64,000 bases of DNA from Deltaproteobacteria bacterium (GCA_016190375.1 JACPQR010000168.1:1-64000); one strand, 5' to 3'. Positions 17,129-25,536 are shown, counted from the first letter of the stretch. The notes: generated by a model from the letters alone, not told the origin. Translations and numbers: made by a program.

Positions 17129-17398
17129 ATGACCGACCCAGCGGGACCCAAGAAGGGCGACGAGATCCTCAGGGACATGCGTCGCGAGGTGGAGAAGGCG
17201 GCCCAGACCCTGAAGAAGGCCACCGAGAAGGTGATGGCGCGCCCGGAGACGAAGGAGGTCCTGACGAAGGCGGATCACTTCCTCGCCAAGCTCGCGCGCG
17301 GGACCGACATCGTCATCCACGAGCTGGAGAAGGACTTCAAGGACCTCGCCACGAAGCTGCGCGAGGCCGGCAGGGAAGAACCGCCCAAGGAGAGGTGA
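17129..17398 (+). CDS. Small charged helical protein of unknown function
   Basis: An 89 aa Lys/Glu-rich protein with no signal peptide or membrane segment. The heptad-like pattern through residues 12-75 suggests one or two long amphipathic helices. The ATG lies 19 bases after the aldehyde dehydrogenase stop, with GAGGTGG upstream, so it is probably the second gene of that operon. I do not recognise the family; apolipophorin- or phasin-like helical proteins look similar, but this resemblance is only compositional. Confidence 0.7.
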   Translation: MTDPAGPKKGDEILRDMRREVEKAAQTLKKATEKVMARPETKEVLTKADHFLAKLARGTDIVIHELEKDFKDLATKLREAGREEPPKER

Positions 17399-17426
17399 AG
17401 TCTCGGCCGGGCCGTCCACCAGCGCG

Positions 17427-17708
17427 TCAGCGCTCGATCGGTCGGCGAGCGGAGTGGTAGACGCGGACGACCTGCAGCACGTCCCCTTGCCAGCGGTAGT
17501 AGATCCGGTAAGGCGAGGCCAGCCAGACGCGAACGATCCGGCCGTCGCGAAGCACGACCTCGCGTCCCTCGAAGTGGCCCGCCGCCAGCCGGCCTATCAC
17601 CTCGACGATCCCCGCGACGACGCGGTCGGCGGCCTCGGGATCGTCCTTGGCAATGAACGAGTGAGCTTGCCGGAGGTCGTCACGCGCCCTCCTCGACAGG
17701 ACGATCAT
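17427..17708 (-). CDS. RelE/ParE-family toxin
   Basis: A 93 aa toxin of the ParE/RelE superfamily. It shows the typical order SRRARDDLRQAHSFIAKDD, then GREVVLRDGRIVRVWLASPYRIYYRW, ending in YHSARRP, where the C-terminal Arg/His residues are characteristic of ParE. Such toxins poison gyrase or cleave mRNA; which one applies here is unclear. Its ATG overlaps the antitoxin stop by 4 bases (ATGA), the standard antitoxin-first arrangement. Confidence 0.9.
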   Translation of the reverse strand: MIVLSRRARDDLRQAHSFIAKDDPEAADRVVAGIVEVIGRLAAGHFEGREVVLRDGRIVRVWLASPYRIYYRWQGDVLQVVRVYHSARRPIER

Positions 17709-17917
17709 CGAGAGTGCGAGACTTGTCGGAGCTCACGCACGAGGTCGGCGAGCGGGACGCCGTTGCCGGTATCGAGGTCGGCGAGACCTTCGACGATGCC
17801 CTCTTCCTCTTCGGCGCTGAGGTCCACCAGTGGCTCGAGCGCGTAGCGCCCCGGCGGCAGCTTCTCCAGCTCCTCGGGCAGCGTTCGTCCGTCCCACTCG
17901 ATGATCGTTCTCTGCAT
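17705..17917 (-). CDS. Antitoxin paired with the ParE-like toxin
   Basis: A 70 aa acidic protein directly upstream of and overlapping the toxin gene by 4 bases. The N-terminus (MQRTIIEWDGRTLPEELEKL) resembles a short beta-strand/helix dimerisation element, and the C-terminal half is Glu/Asp-rich as expected for a toxin-wrapping tail. I start at ATG 17917 because a strong TATACT -10 sits 8 bases upstream; the longer open frame to 17953 would run through it. The assignment rests mainly on position and size, as the family is not clear. Confidence 0.8.
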   Translation of the reverse strand: MQRTIIEWDGRTLPEELEKLPPGRYALEPLVDLSAEEEEGIVEGLADLDTGNGVPLADLVRELRQVSHSR

Positions 17918-17925
17918 CACGACCG

Positions 17926-17931
17926 AGTATA
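17926..17931 (-). promoter_or_regulatory. -10 element of the toxin-antitoxin promoter
   Basis: TATACT on the minus strand (5 of 6 consensus) ends 8 bases before ATG 17917. No good -35 is visible. The transcript would start within a few bases of the antitoxin start codon. Autoregulation by the antitoxin would be usual but no operator is evident. Confidence 0.4.
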
Positions 17932-17975
17932 TCCCACTCCGCGTTGCCCGCACTCGCGCGCGCGATACCAGGAGC

Positions 17976-20009
17976 TCACGGGCACTCGACGTTGCGGAGC
18001 CGGCGGCGGTTGTTCGACTCGTTGCACTCGCGCTCGCGCCCGTCGGGCAGGTCGGGGTCCTCGTCCACGATGGCGTAGATCACGCCGTCGGGTGGCGACC
18101 GTGTCACGAACGTGAGCTCTTCGCTCTGGCCGCCCTCGAGGACGATCGTGGTGGAGACCTCCCCGAGGAAGCGGCCGCCGTCGTCTGGATTGCCGTCGTA
18201 GATGGCGACCCGGATCGGCGGCAGCACCCGGGTGACGCCGAGGTTGCGGACCGTCACGGTGACGACGACGCGGTCGCCCTCGCAGCGGTACTCGAGCCGC
18301 AGGTACAGATCGGATGCCGAGAGCTCCTCCTCGCGCGTGCCGAGGCGGTTGGCGCGGAAGCTGTTGTGCGTGGTCCAGCCGTGAGCTGGCCTCGGGGGTA
18401 TGCCTCCCCGGTCGTCGACGTTGTCGATCGAGTACGCGTGCTGGTTCCAGATCGGCCTCGTGCCGACCCAACGGTCGAACGCGTCGCCCCAGATCTCGAT
18501 CCCCGCGTTGTAGCGCTCGTCGTCGGGATCGATGTCCAGGAACCAGGCCTCGTTGTTCGCCGGAAACACGATCTCTGCGTTGCCGTCCCCATCCACGTCC
18601 GCGATGACCGGGTACTCCGTGCGCGTGCGCGAGGAGTTGGGCTCCTGGAAGAGCAGCGTGCCGCTCGTGCCGTCGTAGATGCGGAAGAAGTGCTCGTCGT
18701 TGTAGACCGCTTCGGACGCCCCGTCGCCGTTGAAGTCGAAGACCGAGGACCCCGTGCTCGCCGACGAGTCGTCCTCGGTGCTCTGATTCCAGCGAACGCC
18801 GTCCGACAGGCAGCCCTCGGGTGGGGGTTCGCCACGGCAGTCGGGGTCGATGAGGACGTAGTGCGCACCGTTCGCCATCGCGATCTCGGCCCGCCCGTCC
18901 GCGTCGAAGTCGGCGATGGTGGGGGCGCCGCCGAGGGCGAGGAAGTTCCCGCCACCGGGAATGACCTGCTCCCACAAGAGCGCTCCGGTCTGGCTGGCGA
19001 GGACGTAGAGCCTGCCCGAGGCGACGAGAGCGATCTCGGGGCCGCCGGAGCTGTCGAGAACCTCGCCGATCGCGCACCAGCCGTCCGGCACGTCCGCCTC
19101 CCATCGGACCGTGCCGTCCACGCCCTCGTACATGGTGTTTCCCGCGACGACCTCCTGGATGCCGTCGTCCTCGAGGTCGAGGGTGCAGTTGATGGGGCCG
19201 AAGACATCGCCGTTGATCCCGTAGCCCGCGTCGCCGTTCCAGAGCGTCGTCCCGTCCTGGCCGCTCACGACGACGCGGCCGAAGAGGACCTCGGGCTGTC
19301 CGTCCCCGTCCAGGTCGGAGATCGAGGGCGCTCCCGAGATGGCCTTGTTGAACGGCTGTGGCCCGCGGTTGGCGAGCGACGGCTCGCTCGACTCCCACAT
19401 GACGGTCCCATCCACGTGGTAGGCGATGCTGCCGAAGACGCTCTCGATCGCGACGATCTCGGGCAAGCCGTCCGAGTCGAGGTCGCCCGCGGCGAGGTGC
19501 GCCGTGCTCTCGACCAGCTGCACGTCCAGCGGGTCGGAAGGGATGGAGACCCGGGTCTCGCCGGTCCGGGGATCGACGATCCGGATCACGCCGCCACCCT
19601 CGCCCTCGGGGTCGGTCGAGTAGGAGGTGAAGATCACCTCGGGCTCGATCGTCGCGCCCTCGGGCACGCGATCCGTCTCGATGACGAGCGGCGTCATGCA
19701 GACCTGCGTGTGCAGCGGGAAGACGAGACCCTCCGCCGACCAGATCAGCTCCGGCACCGGTCCGTCGAACGGGTGGGTCGACGGCTCGACGATGCACCCT
19801 CCGCCCGAGTCGGGCTCGCCCGCGTCCAGACCGGAGTCTTCCCCGGCGTCGAGCCCGGAGTCGACGCCGGAGTCAGCCTTCGTCTGGGCGTCTCGCCACT
19901 TGCCCGAGTCCCCGGGCCAGTCATCCGGTCCGCCGTCGGCCGGCGGTTTGTGCATCAGATAGCAGCCGCTGCACGCGACGAGGACGAGGATCGATGATCG
20001 AAGCAGCAC
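17976..20009 (-). CDS. Surface lipoprotein with FG-GAP/VCBS repeats and C-terminal CARDB-like domain
   Basis: About 677 aa. The N-terminus (LLRSSILVLVACSGC) is a lipoprotein signal, and the mature end GCYLMHKP is nearly the same as in the neighbouring 161 aa lipoprotein. An Asp/Gly-rich spacer (about 30-75) leads to a beta-propeller of FG-GAP repeats (about 100-500) with many D-x-D-x-D-G calcium loops such as DLDSDGLPEI and DFDADGRAEI. The conserved segment IWNQHAY lies near residue 510, and a CARDB-like beta domain closes the protein. The start is uncertain: GTG 20009 fits the signal peptide, GTG 20021 is possible. It is a paralogue of the protein at 44920-47262. The likely role is binding or adhesion at the cell surface. 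Confidence 0.85.
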   Translation of the reverse strand: MLLRSSILVLVACSGCYLMHKPPADGGPDDWPGDSGKWRDAQTKADSGVDSGLDAGEDSGLDAGEPDSGGGCIVEPSTHPFDGPVPELIWSAEGLVFPLHTQVCMTPLVIETDRVPEGATIEPEVIFTSYSTDPEGEGGGVIRIVDPRTGETRVSIPSDPLDVQLVESTAHLAAGDLDSDGLPEIVAIESVFGSIAYHVDGTVMWESSEPSLANRGPQPFNKAISGAPSISDLDGDGQPEVLFGRVVVSGQDGTTLWNGDAGYGINGDVFGPINCTLDLEDDGIQEVVAGNTMYEGVDGTVRWEADVPDGWCAIGEVLDSSGGPEIALVASGRLYVLASQTGALLWEQVIPGGGNFLALGGAPTIADFDADGRAEIAMANGAHYVLIDPDCRGEPPPEGCLSDGVRWNQSTEDDSSASTGSSVFDFNGDGASEAVYNDEHFFRIYDGTSGTLLFQEPNSSRTRTEYPVIADVDGDGNAEIVFPANNEAWFLDIDPDDERYNAGIEIWGDAFDRWVGTRPIWNQHAYSIDNVDDRGGIPPRPAHGWTTHNSFRANRLGTREEELSASDLYLRLEYRCEGDRVVVTVTVRNLGVTRVLPPIRVAIYDGNPDDGGRFLGEVSTTIVLEGGQSEELTFVTRSPPDGVIYAIVDEDPDLPDGRERECNESNNRRRLRNVECP

Positions 20010-20156
20010 GGGGCCCGACACTACTACCAGGAACCGTGCCGGGGCGGAACCCGCGGTTTTCCGCGCCCTGGCCCGAGGCGAAGCGAGCCGCGCTGCTACA
20101 GTCGTCAGTCGGTTGACAGCGCCCACGGTCGTGCCACCGCGCACCATCGACGTGCC

Positions 20157-20642
20157 CTACGGGCAAGAGCAAGCGCCGACCGCTTGAGCGCAGACCCCGC
20201 CGCAATGCTCCCGGCAATCGAGCAAAATGGTCGAGGCGCCGGCCTCCTCGAGATATGCGGCCAGATGCTCATCCTCGCAGTAATCGAACAGCTCGCGGCA
20301 CGGGTAGAAGCAGACCGCTGGACCCGGTTCACACGTGCCCCGGACAGGCGCGGAACCGCTGCAGCTGCGGCCGGCCACGGCGTACCGCCCCTGGGGGTCC
20401 TCGCACTCACCGCGGGGCACGCCGATCGGCAGCTCCGCGCAGTCGTCGCAGTCCCGGGTGCCATCGTCCGGAAAACAGTCGTCGGCGTCGCAGGCGCCGT
20501 CGCCATCACGGTCGTCGCAGCTCGCCTGGGTGCCACCGCCGTCGGCACCGTCGTCGGCGTCGACGGCCGGCCTGTGCATCAGGTAGCAGCCGGCCACGGA
20601 GACCGCGGCGAGGAACGAAGGTGTGTGCGGGCGAAAGGCCAT
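20157..20642 (-). CDS. Small Cys-rich lipoprotein
   Basis: A 161 aa lipoprotein: signal peptide, lipobox VAGC, and mature start CYLMHRP shared with the large FG-GAP lipoprotein downstream. An Asp/Gly-rich segment DGDGACDADDCFPDDG follows, resembling a TSP3/EF-hand calcium loop. The remainder has about 15 Cys, probably disulphide-bonded, with no recognised domain. ATG 20642 is chosen because GGAGG lies five bases upstream. FAH, this gene and the FG-GAP lipoprotein follow one another on the minus strand with gaps of 13 and 147 bases. Confidence 0.8.
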   Translation of the reverse strand: MAFRPHTPSFLAAVSVAGCYLMHRPAVDADDGADGGGTQASCDDRDGDGACDADDCFPDDGTRDCDDCAELPIGVPRGECEDPQGRYAVAGRSCSGSAPVRGTCEPGPAVCFYPCRELFDYCEDEHLAAYLEEAGASTILLDCREHCGGVCAQAVGACSCP

Positions 20643-20655
20643 GACTGCCTCCAAC

Positions 20656-21441
20656 TCAGCGGGACGCCGCCGCGATCACCTGGTTCGTCAGGACGCCGAT
20701 GCCCTCCACCTCGACCTCGACGAGATCGCCCGGAATCAGTGGGCCGACGCCGGCGGGCGTGCCCGTCGCGATCAGATCGCCTGGCTCGAGGGTCATGACG
20801 CCCGAGATGAAGGCCACGAGCGTCTCGGCCGAGAAGACCATGTCTCGAGTCCGGCCGTTCTGTCGAACGGCGCCGTTCACGCGCAGGGCGACGAAGAGGT
20901 CGGCGAGATGGAGCCCCTCGACCAGGGCGGGACCTGCAGGGCAGAACGTGTCGAACCCCTTCGCACGGGTGAACTGGACGTCGGTCTTCTGCAGGTCGCG
21001 GGCCGTGACGTCGTCGACACAGGTCGCCCCGAAGATCGCGCCCGTCCGGGCGACCTCGTCGGCGGTGGCACGGCGGACGCGCCGTCCGATGACCAGCCCG
21101 AGCTCGGCCTCGTGCTCCACGCGGTTGGACTCGGGCGGAAGCTCGATCGCGCCGCCAGGCGCGAGCAGCGCCGAGGGAGGCTTGAGGAAGAGCAGGGGCT
21201 CCGAGGGCAGGGGATTGCCGAGCTCGGCGGCGTGCTCCCGATAGTTGCGTCCCACGCAGACGATCTTCGTCGGCGTCACCGGTGGCAGCAGGGCGAGCCC
21301 CGTGAGCGCCAGAGGCGGCTCGGGAAGGCTCGCGGGACCATCCCACGGGGCTCCGTCGATGGGCGCGACGAGGTTCGTGTCGGGGTCGTGCACGCCCCAG
21401 CGCGGACCGTGGATGCCGGCGAAACGGACGTACCTCGTCAT
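20656..21441 (-). CDS. Fumarylacetoacetate hydrolase-family protein
   Basis: A 261 aa FAH-superfamily enzyme; members cleave or decarboxylate 2-oxo acids and need Mg2+. The motifs KIVCVGRNYREHA, the metal ligands in EHEAELGLVIG, DDVTARDLQK, KGFDTFCPAGPALV and ATGTPAGVGP are all present, matching the small single-domain FahA/HpaG/YcgM-like group (acylpyruvate hydrolase or 2-hydroxyhepta-2,4-diene-1,7-dioate isomerase). Its ATG shares one base with the stop of the upstream FGE-like lipoprotein gene (TGATG), so it is translationally coupled to an unrelated protein. Confidence 0.92.
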   Translation of the reverse strand: MTRYVRFAGIHGPRWGVHDPDTNLVAPIDGAPWDGPASLPEPPLALTGLALLPPVTPTKIVCVGRNYREHAAELGNPLPSEPLLFLKPPSALLAPGGAIELPPESNRVEHEAELGLVIGRRVRRATADEVARTGAIFGATCVDDVTARDLQKTDVQFTRAKGFDTFCPAGPALVEGLHLADLFVALRVNGAVRQNGRTRDMVFSAETLVAFISGVMTLEPGDLIATGTPAGVGPLIPGDLVEVEVEGIGVLTNQVIAAASR

Positions 21442-22559
21442 CAGAAGTGCGTGACCCTCACGTCTGCGGTCTCGAGACGATAGACGACCTTGCCGCCCTC
21501 CGTCTCCTGGCAGTTCCAGCATGGCGTCCAGATCAACTCGCGTCGCAGGGCTCCCCAGGCGAGGAGGAGAGGCGTCGTGTCGTCGCGAAGCACCATGCTC
21601 GCGGCGTGCCGGAACGTGTCGCCCGGGAGCCGATAGAGCGCGGCCACGAAGCTGTGGCGACCGGACTTGCCCACGACGACGAGGAGCTGGTCGCCTCGCT
21701 CCGGTGTCCAGATCAGGGGGTCCGAGCCGAACCTCCAGCCCGTCCTGTCGGCCGCCGCGCGCCCAGGGTGCTCGAGCGCGGTCTCCACGTCTCTCTGCGA
21801 GAACGTGGTCGGGCTCCCGTGCACCGCCGCCAGCTCGGGTATCGACCGGACGATCCGGGCGAGGCGGTCGACCGGCAGGCGCAGAGGCATGAAGGTTCCA
21901 CGCGGCGGCTCCATCGCGTACTGCGCCTCGTTCTCTGAGCCCGCGCAGCAGCGAAAACCGACGTCGACGAGCGACGTATCGGCGGGCGGCGCTCCCGGCT
22001 CGGGTGGCGGCGGGAGCGAGCTCTGACGCGCGGCGCATCGGCGCGCCCGCTCGGGCGAGCCCGGCCGCGCGCCCCGAAGCGCGAAACCCATAGCGCGCTC
22101 GTCCTCGCGCTCGCCCCACGGGCTCGAGGTCCACTCGCGGCCGAGGCCCATCGACCTGATTCCGGTGGGCGTCGGCGACAGCGCGTGGTCACGGTGGCCC
22201 CTGCCCTCGCATGCCCATTCCCACTCGAGCTCGGTGCAAAGGCGCCGCTCCTCGGACGCGCAGATCCTGGCGGCCTGCTCCCGGGTGAGCCCGCGCTGGG
22301 GTCGCACGTCGCGCTCGATCGAGAGCTCCTCCATCGCGATCTCGATCCCGTCCATCTCGACGGACGGCACGCGACCTGGCTGCCCCGGCGTGCTGCCCGC
22401 ATGCATCGTGCCCGCCGGGATCGTGACGAGCTCGTCGGCAGGGCCCGGGGCGGGCTCCGACGGGCGGGGTTGCTCCTCGCGGGGCGCGGTCGCCCTCGAG
22501 CGGGCGTCGGGCCGGCCGCAGCCGGCCACCAGCGCGACGAACACCAGAAACCCGCGCAT
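21441..22559 (-). CDS. Lipoprotein with a divergent formylglycine-generating-enzyme (SUMF1)-like domain
   Basis: A 372 aa lipoprotein with signal and lipobox LVAGC at residue 14. The segment LVTIPAGTMHAGS, then RLCTELEWEWACEG and VGFRCC, are the landmarks of the FGE-sulfatase/SUMF1 fold. The domain is short and the region between landmarks is reduced, so it is probably a non-catalytic binding version. The C-terminal ~140 residues are unassigned. It lies 44 bases from a two-hairpin repeat element and is divergent from the 22771 gene. Confidence 0.72.
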   Translation of the reverse strand: MRGFLVFVALVAGCGRPDARSRATAPREEQPRPSEPAPGPADELVTIPAGTMHAGSTPGQPGRVPSVEMDGIEIAMEELSIERDVRPQRGLTREQAARICASEERRLCTELEWEWACEGRGHRDHALSPTPTGIRSMGLGREWTSSPWGEREDERAMGFALRGARPGSPERARRCAARQSSLPPPPEPGAPPADTSLVDVGFRCCAGSENEAQYAMEPPRGTFMPLRLPVDRLARIVRSIPELAAVHGSPTTFSQRDVETALEHPGRAAADRTGWRFGSDPLIWTPERGDQLLVVVGKSGRHSFVAALYRLPGDTFRHAASMVLRDDTTPLLLAWGALRRELIWTPCWNCQETEGGKVVYRLETADVRVTHF

Positions 22560-22602
22560 GCCCGGGCGTTAGCACGCTGGGGACGGGGTTAACAAGTTCA
22601 CG

Positions 22603-22716
22603 AACGGGCTTGGGAGGTCCGGCGGCCGCCATGGGGCGGCCGCCGGACCCGGCATGCCATGGCACGCAGGCGCCTCGGGGCCGCCGAGGCGGCCCCGAGG
22701 CGCTCCCGAGCCCGTT
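22603..22716. repeat. Two-hairpin dispersed palindromic element, copy 2
   Basis: Outer arms AACGGGCT (22603-22610) and AGCCCGTT (22709-22716). The inner hairpins are built on GGTCCGGCGGCCGCC (22616-22630) and GCCTCGGGGCCGCC with its complement up to 22702, on either side of a GCATGCCATGGCACGC core. The order is reversed relative to copy 1. It fills most of the gap between two divergent lipoprotein genes. Confidence 0.85.
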
Positions 22717-22770
22717 TCTTAGCTCCGTCCGCGTTCTCATTCGTCAAAGGGTCGTTCGAGGAGGACGGCG

Positions 22771-24000
22771 ATGCGCAGGCTCGTGGTTCTGGCGGCAGTC
22801 CTAGCTGTGGGAGGCTGCGGCGGCGGCCGTCCCGAGGTCCATGGGGCACAGACCGTCTCGACCGCCGAGGTCTCCGGTTCGGAGCTCGCCGAGGAGCGCG
22901 CCCCGGGTGCCGGCCGGCTCGAGCCGCTGGAGGAGGAGGGCTCCTTCGACACCTCCGTCCGGGCCGGGCCGCCCCTGCCGCCACCCGCCCCCGCCCCGGA
23001 TGGGGATGCTCTCGGGCCGGCTCACCGGCTGGACGGGGCTCCGGGGACGAGCTCTGATGGGTGGGAAGGGCCGGGTGGCCAGCGGCCCGCGCGCCAGTCG
23101 ACCGCCCCCGTCCCCGCGCTTCGGCCGCCGAGGGTCAGGGCCGCCCGCCCGGCCGCGTCCGGAGGTGTTGCAGCGACGAGCGCTCCTCCGCGGAGCGGCC
23201 GAGATCGCCGGGCGCTGCCCGATCTCGAGGAGCGGGCGCGAAGAATGCCGGCGGAGCCTCCCGTGCGACCGGTCGAGCCAGCCGCGGAGCCCGCTCCCGG
23301 GAGCGCACCGTCCGGCGACTCCCGGCTGGCGGACGAGACGGTGCGCCCTGGGCTCGCGACCTCGTGGGGCGAGGCGCGGGTCTCGCCCGCCCGGCGGGTC
23401 TTCTTCGAGCGGGCCTCCGACGCGCCGTTCGCCGTCGCGACCTTCCACTACGACGACTGGTCCGGCGTCGAACGGATGTTGAGCCACGGTGCCGCTCGTG
23501 GCGCGCCGGTGGGGCCGGTCTCCCTCGGGCCGGGGTCGGGGATCACCGTCGCGATCATCGATGAGCGCGGCCGGCCGCTGCCGGCCTACCGCGTCGGCGG
23601 CAGAGTCGTCGTGGCCGGCGCGGCAGGAGCGAGCTACTCGATCCGCATCACCAACGCCTCGCCGGGGAACATCGAGATCGTCGCGTCGGTCGACGGCCTC
23701 GACGTGGTGGACGGGCTCGACGCCTCCACCAGCAAGAGGGGCTACATCGTCGGGGGTTGGCAGACCCTGACGATCGAGGGCTTCCGGACGAGCATCGACG
23801 CCGTCGCGGCGTTCCGGTTCGGCGGCGTGGGCGAGTCCTATGCTGCCAGGACCACGGGCTCAGCCCGCAACGTGGGCGTGATCGGCGTCGCCCTGTTCGC
23901 GCAGCGCGTGCCCGGCGGCTGGCAGGACCGAGAGGTGGAGCTGCGCGAGAACGCGACGCCCTACCCGGCAGATCACTTCGCTGGGACTCCCGGGCCTTAG
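22771..24000 (+). CDS. Lipoprotein of unknown function with a Pro/Ala-rich stalk
   Basis: A 409 aa lipoprotein. The signal MRRLVVLAAVLAVGGC ends in lipobox VGGC (Cys16). Residues about 20-195 are Pro/Arg/Ala-rich and probably an extended stalk. The C-terminal ~200 residues look like a beta-rich globular domain (RVFFERASDAPFAVATFHYDDW..., VGGWQTLTIEGF). It is similar in style to other myxobacterial surface proteins, but I do not recognise the family. ATG 22771 is preceded by GGAGGA. Confidence 0.75.
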   Translation: MRRLVVLAAVLAVGGCGGGRPEVHGAQTVSTAEVSGSELAEERAPGAGRLEPLEEEGSFDTSVRAGPPLPPPAPAPDGDALGPAHRLDGAPGTSSDGWEGPGGQRPARQSTAPVPALRPPRVRAARPAASGGVAATSAPPRSGRDRRALPDLEERARRMPAEPPVRPVEPAAEPAPGSAPSGDSRLADETVRPGLATSWGEARVSPARRVFFERASDAPFAVATFHYDDWSGVERMLSHGAARGAPVGPVSLGPGSGITVAIIDERGRPLPAYRVGGRVVVAGAAGASYSIRITNASPGNIEIVASVDGLDVVDGLDASTSKRGYIVGGWQTLTIEGFRTSIDAVAAFRFGGVGESYAARTTGSARNVGVIGVALFAQRVPGGWQDREVELRENATPYPADHFAGTPGP

Positions 24001-24049
24001 AAAACCCAGGATTGCCCCGCGCCGAGCCGGCGTGATATCCGAAAACGCG

Positions 24050-25297
24050 ATGCAGGTGGTGATCGTCGCGGGGACGGACACGATCCTGGTCGGCGGCGAG
24101 GACCGCCTGATCGCCGACGTCCTCGTGGGCGGGTTGAGCCTCCTCGGGCGCGCCATTCGTGCCGCCCAGATCGCGGGTGCCGATCGAGTCCTGGTCGTCG
24201 GGCCCGACCGGCTGCGCGAGGCAGCGCTTCGCGACCGATGGCTCCGCGTTCCCGTCGAGTGGCGCGCCTGCGAGCTGCCCTTCGCGCGCAGCGTCGAAGC
24301 GCTCGTCGGGGCGAAGGACGCGCTCGAGCCACGATTCTCGGCGGCGTGCGCGGACCGCGTGCTCTCGCCTGCCCTGCTCCCGCTGGGTGCTCGGGATGGC
24401 GATGACTGCCTGGTCGCGGTCGAATCGGACACAAGCCCGGTCTCGGTCATCGGCTGCTCCACGGAGGTCCTCGAGCGCCGGCGCGACCTGTCCCTCGACG
24501 CCGCCGCCCGGGACCTCCTGGCTACTGGCGCTGGTCGCGCGTTGCCGGTGTCCGCCCACACGCCCGCTCTTCGGATCCGATCCGACGAGGAGCGGCGCGC
24601 CGCGCACCGCCGGCTCTTCGCGGGCCTGAAGAAGCCCCTCGGCCACGACGCCGACGGTATCGTCGCCTACTACCTGAACCGGAGGATCTCGTCCTGGATG
24701 AGCAGGGCCCTCGTTCACACGCCCGTCACTCCGAACCAGGTGAGCGCGATCGCGATGATCCTCGGGCTCGTCGCCGCGGCGCTCGCTGCCACGGGCGTGT
24801 GGGCCTGGATGGTCGCCGCGGGTGTCATCCTGCAGTCAGCCTCCGTGATCGACGGCGTGGACGGCGAGATCGCGCGGCTCAAGCTCTGCATGAGCAAGTC
24901 GGGCGAGTGGTTCGACACCGTCTGCGACGACGTCACGAGCATCGCCTTCTTCGCTGGTGTCGGCCACGCGTGCCACTTGCGCGGCGCACCCTGGGCCCTC
25001 GCCTCGACGGTCGTGGGCGCCGCGAGCTGGATCGCCCTCGATGCCCTGCTGTACCGCGACCTCCTGCGCGCCGGTCACGCGTCCCACAATCAGAACCCGT
25101 GGGTCCCTCCGAGCGGGAGGCTCTCGCGCGCGGTCGTCCTCGCGATCGCCTACGCGGGCAAGCGCGACCTGTACACGCTGATCCTGCTCGTGCTCCTCGT
25201 CCTCGATCTTCCCGCCGCCGCCTTCGCGATGATGCTCGCCGGCGTCGTGGCCGCCCTCGCCGCGCTCGTCCTCGAGAAGCTGCGATCTCACTCGTAG
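24050..25297 (+). CDS. CDP-alcohol phosphotransferase with N-terminal nucleotidyltransferase-like domain (IPCT/DIPPS-like layout)
   Basis: A 415 aa protein. The C-terminal membrane half (about 205-415) has the complete CDP-alcohol phosphotransferase motif D-G-x2-A-R-x8-G-x3-D-x3-D (DGEIAR at 271-276, ending CDD near 293) and about six membrane helices. It transfers a phospho-alcohol from CDP to an acceptor. The N-terminal ~200 residues follow the nucleotidyltransferase pattern but lack the glycine-rich nucleotide loop and PK motif. The layout is that of bifunctional inositol-phosphate cytidylyltransferase/di-myo-inositol-phosphate synthases. The convergent next gene is inositol-phosphate synthase, which supports an inositol-containing product. 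The original end (LRSHS, stop 25295-25297) lies inside a 40-bp duplicated segment. Confidence 0.82.
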   Translation: MQVVIVAGTDTILVGGEDRLIADVLVGGLSLLGRAIRAAQIAGADRVLVVGPDRLREAALRDRWLRVPVEWRACELPFARSVEALVGAKDALEPRFSAACADRVLSPALLPLGARDGDDCLVAVESDTSPVSVIGCSTEVLERRRDLSLDAAARDLLATGAGRALPVSAHTPALRIRSDEERRAAHRRLFAGLKKPLGHDADGIVAYYLNRRISSWMSRALVHTPVTPNQVSAIAMILGLVAAALAATGVWAWMVAAGVILQSASVIDGVDGEIARLKLCMSKSGEWFDTVCDDVTSIAFFAGVGHACHLRGAPWALASTVVGAASWIALDALLYRDLLRAGHASHNQNPWVPPSGRLSRAVVLAIAYAGKRDLYTLILLVLLVLDLPAAAFAMMLAGVVAALAALVLEKLRSHS

Positions 25298-25326
25298 TAG
25301 TCGAGGCCGAGGTGGGTGATGAGCTC
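25287..25326. repeat. Distal copy of a 40-bp direct repeat (duplicated 3' end of the inositol-phosphate synthase gene)
   Basis: Identical over 40 bases to 25497-25536. On the minus strand it encodes ELITHLGLDYYE plus stop, the exact C-terminus of the synthase. On the plus strand it also contains the last codons and stop of the CDP-alcohol phosphotransferase gene. The two copies bracket an intergenic element of 170 bases. Confidence 0.9.
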
Positions 25327-25496
25327 GCCATCGAGCGCGGGTGGGCTGCGCCCCCCCGCGGGCCCCCCGCTGCGATGCTCGGTACGAGCGCTCACTACGG
25401 CCGAGTGAATCGGCCTTCGTTCTCTGGTTGCTCGCCAACCGGTGCCGGCGACGCCCCGGCGGGCAACCGCCAACCGGTGTGCGCCCGCTGAGGTCG
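25327..25496 (-). mobile_element. Gene-3'-end-associated intergenic element, copy 1
   Basis: A 170-base non-coding block between two copies of the synthase gene end. Read on the minus strand it contains CCGGTTGGCGAGCA, the small hairpin GGCCGA-TTCAC-TCGGCC, a run GGGGGGCCCGCGGGGGGGCG and a terminus ending CCACCCGCGCTCGA. The same words, in the same order and orientation relative to the upstream gene, occur at 57549-57703. There is no coding capacity. I call it a mobile or duplicated element from the repeat plus the flanking duplication; the mechanism is unknown. Confidence 0.65.
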
Positions 25497-25536
25497 CTCA
25501 CTCGTAGTAGTCGAGGCCGAGGTGGGTGATGAGCTC
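25497..25536. repeat. Proximal copy of the 40-bp direct repeat at the end of the inositol-phosphate synthase gene
   Basis: The original 3' end of the synthase gene (stop 25498-25500), identical to 25287-25326. Homology breaks at a 3-base difference just past the repeat. Confidence 0.9.
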
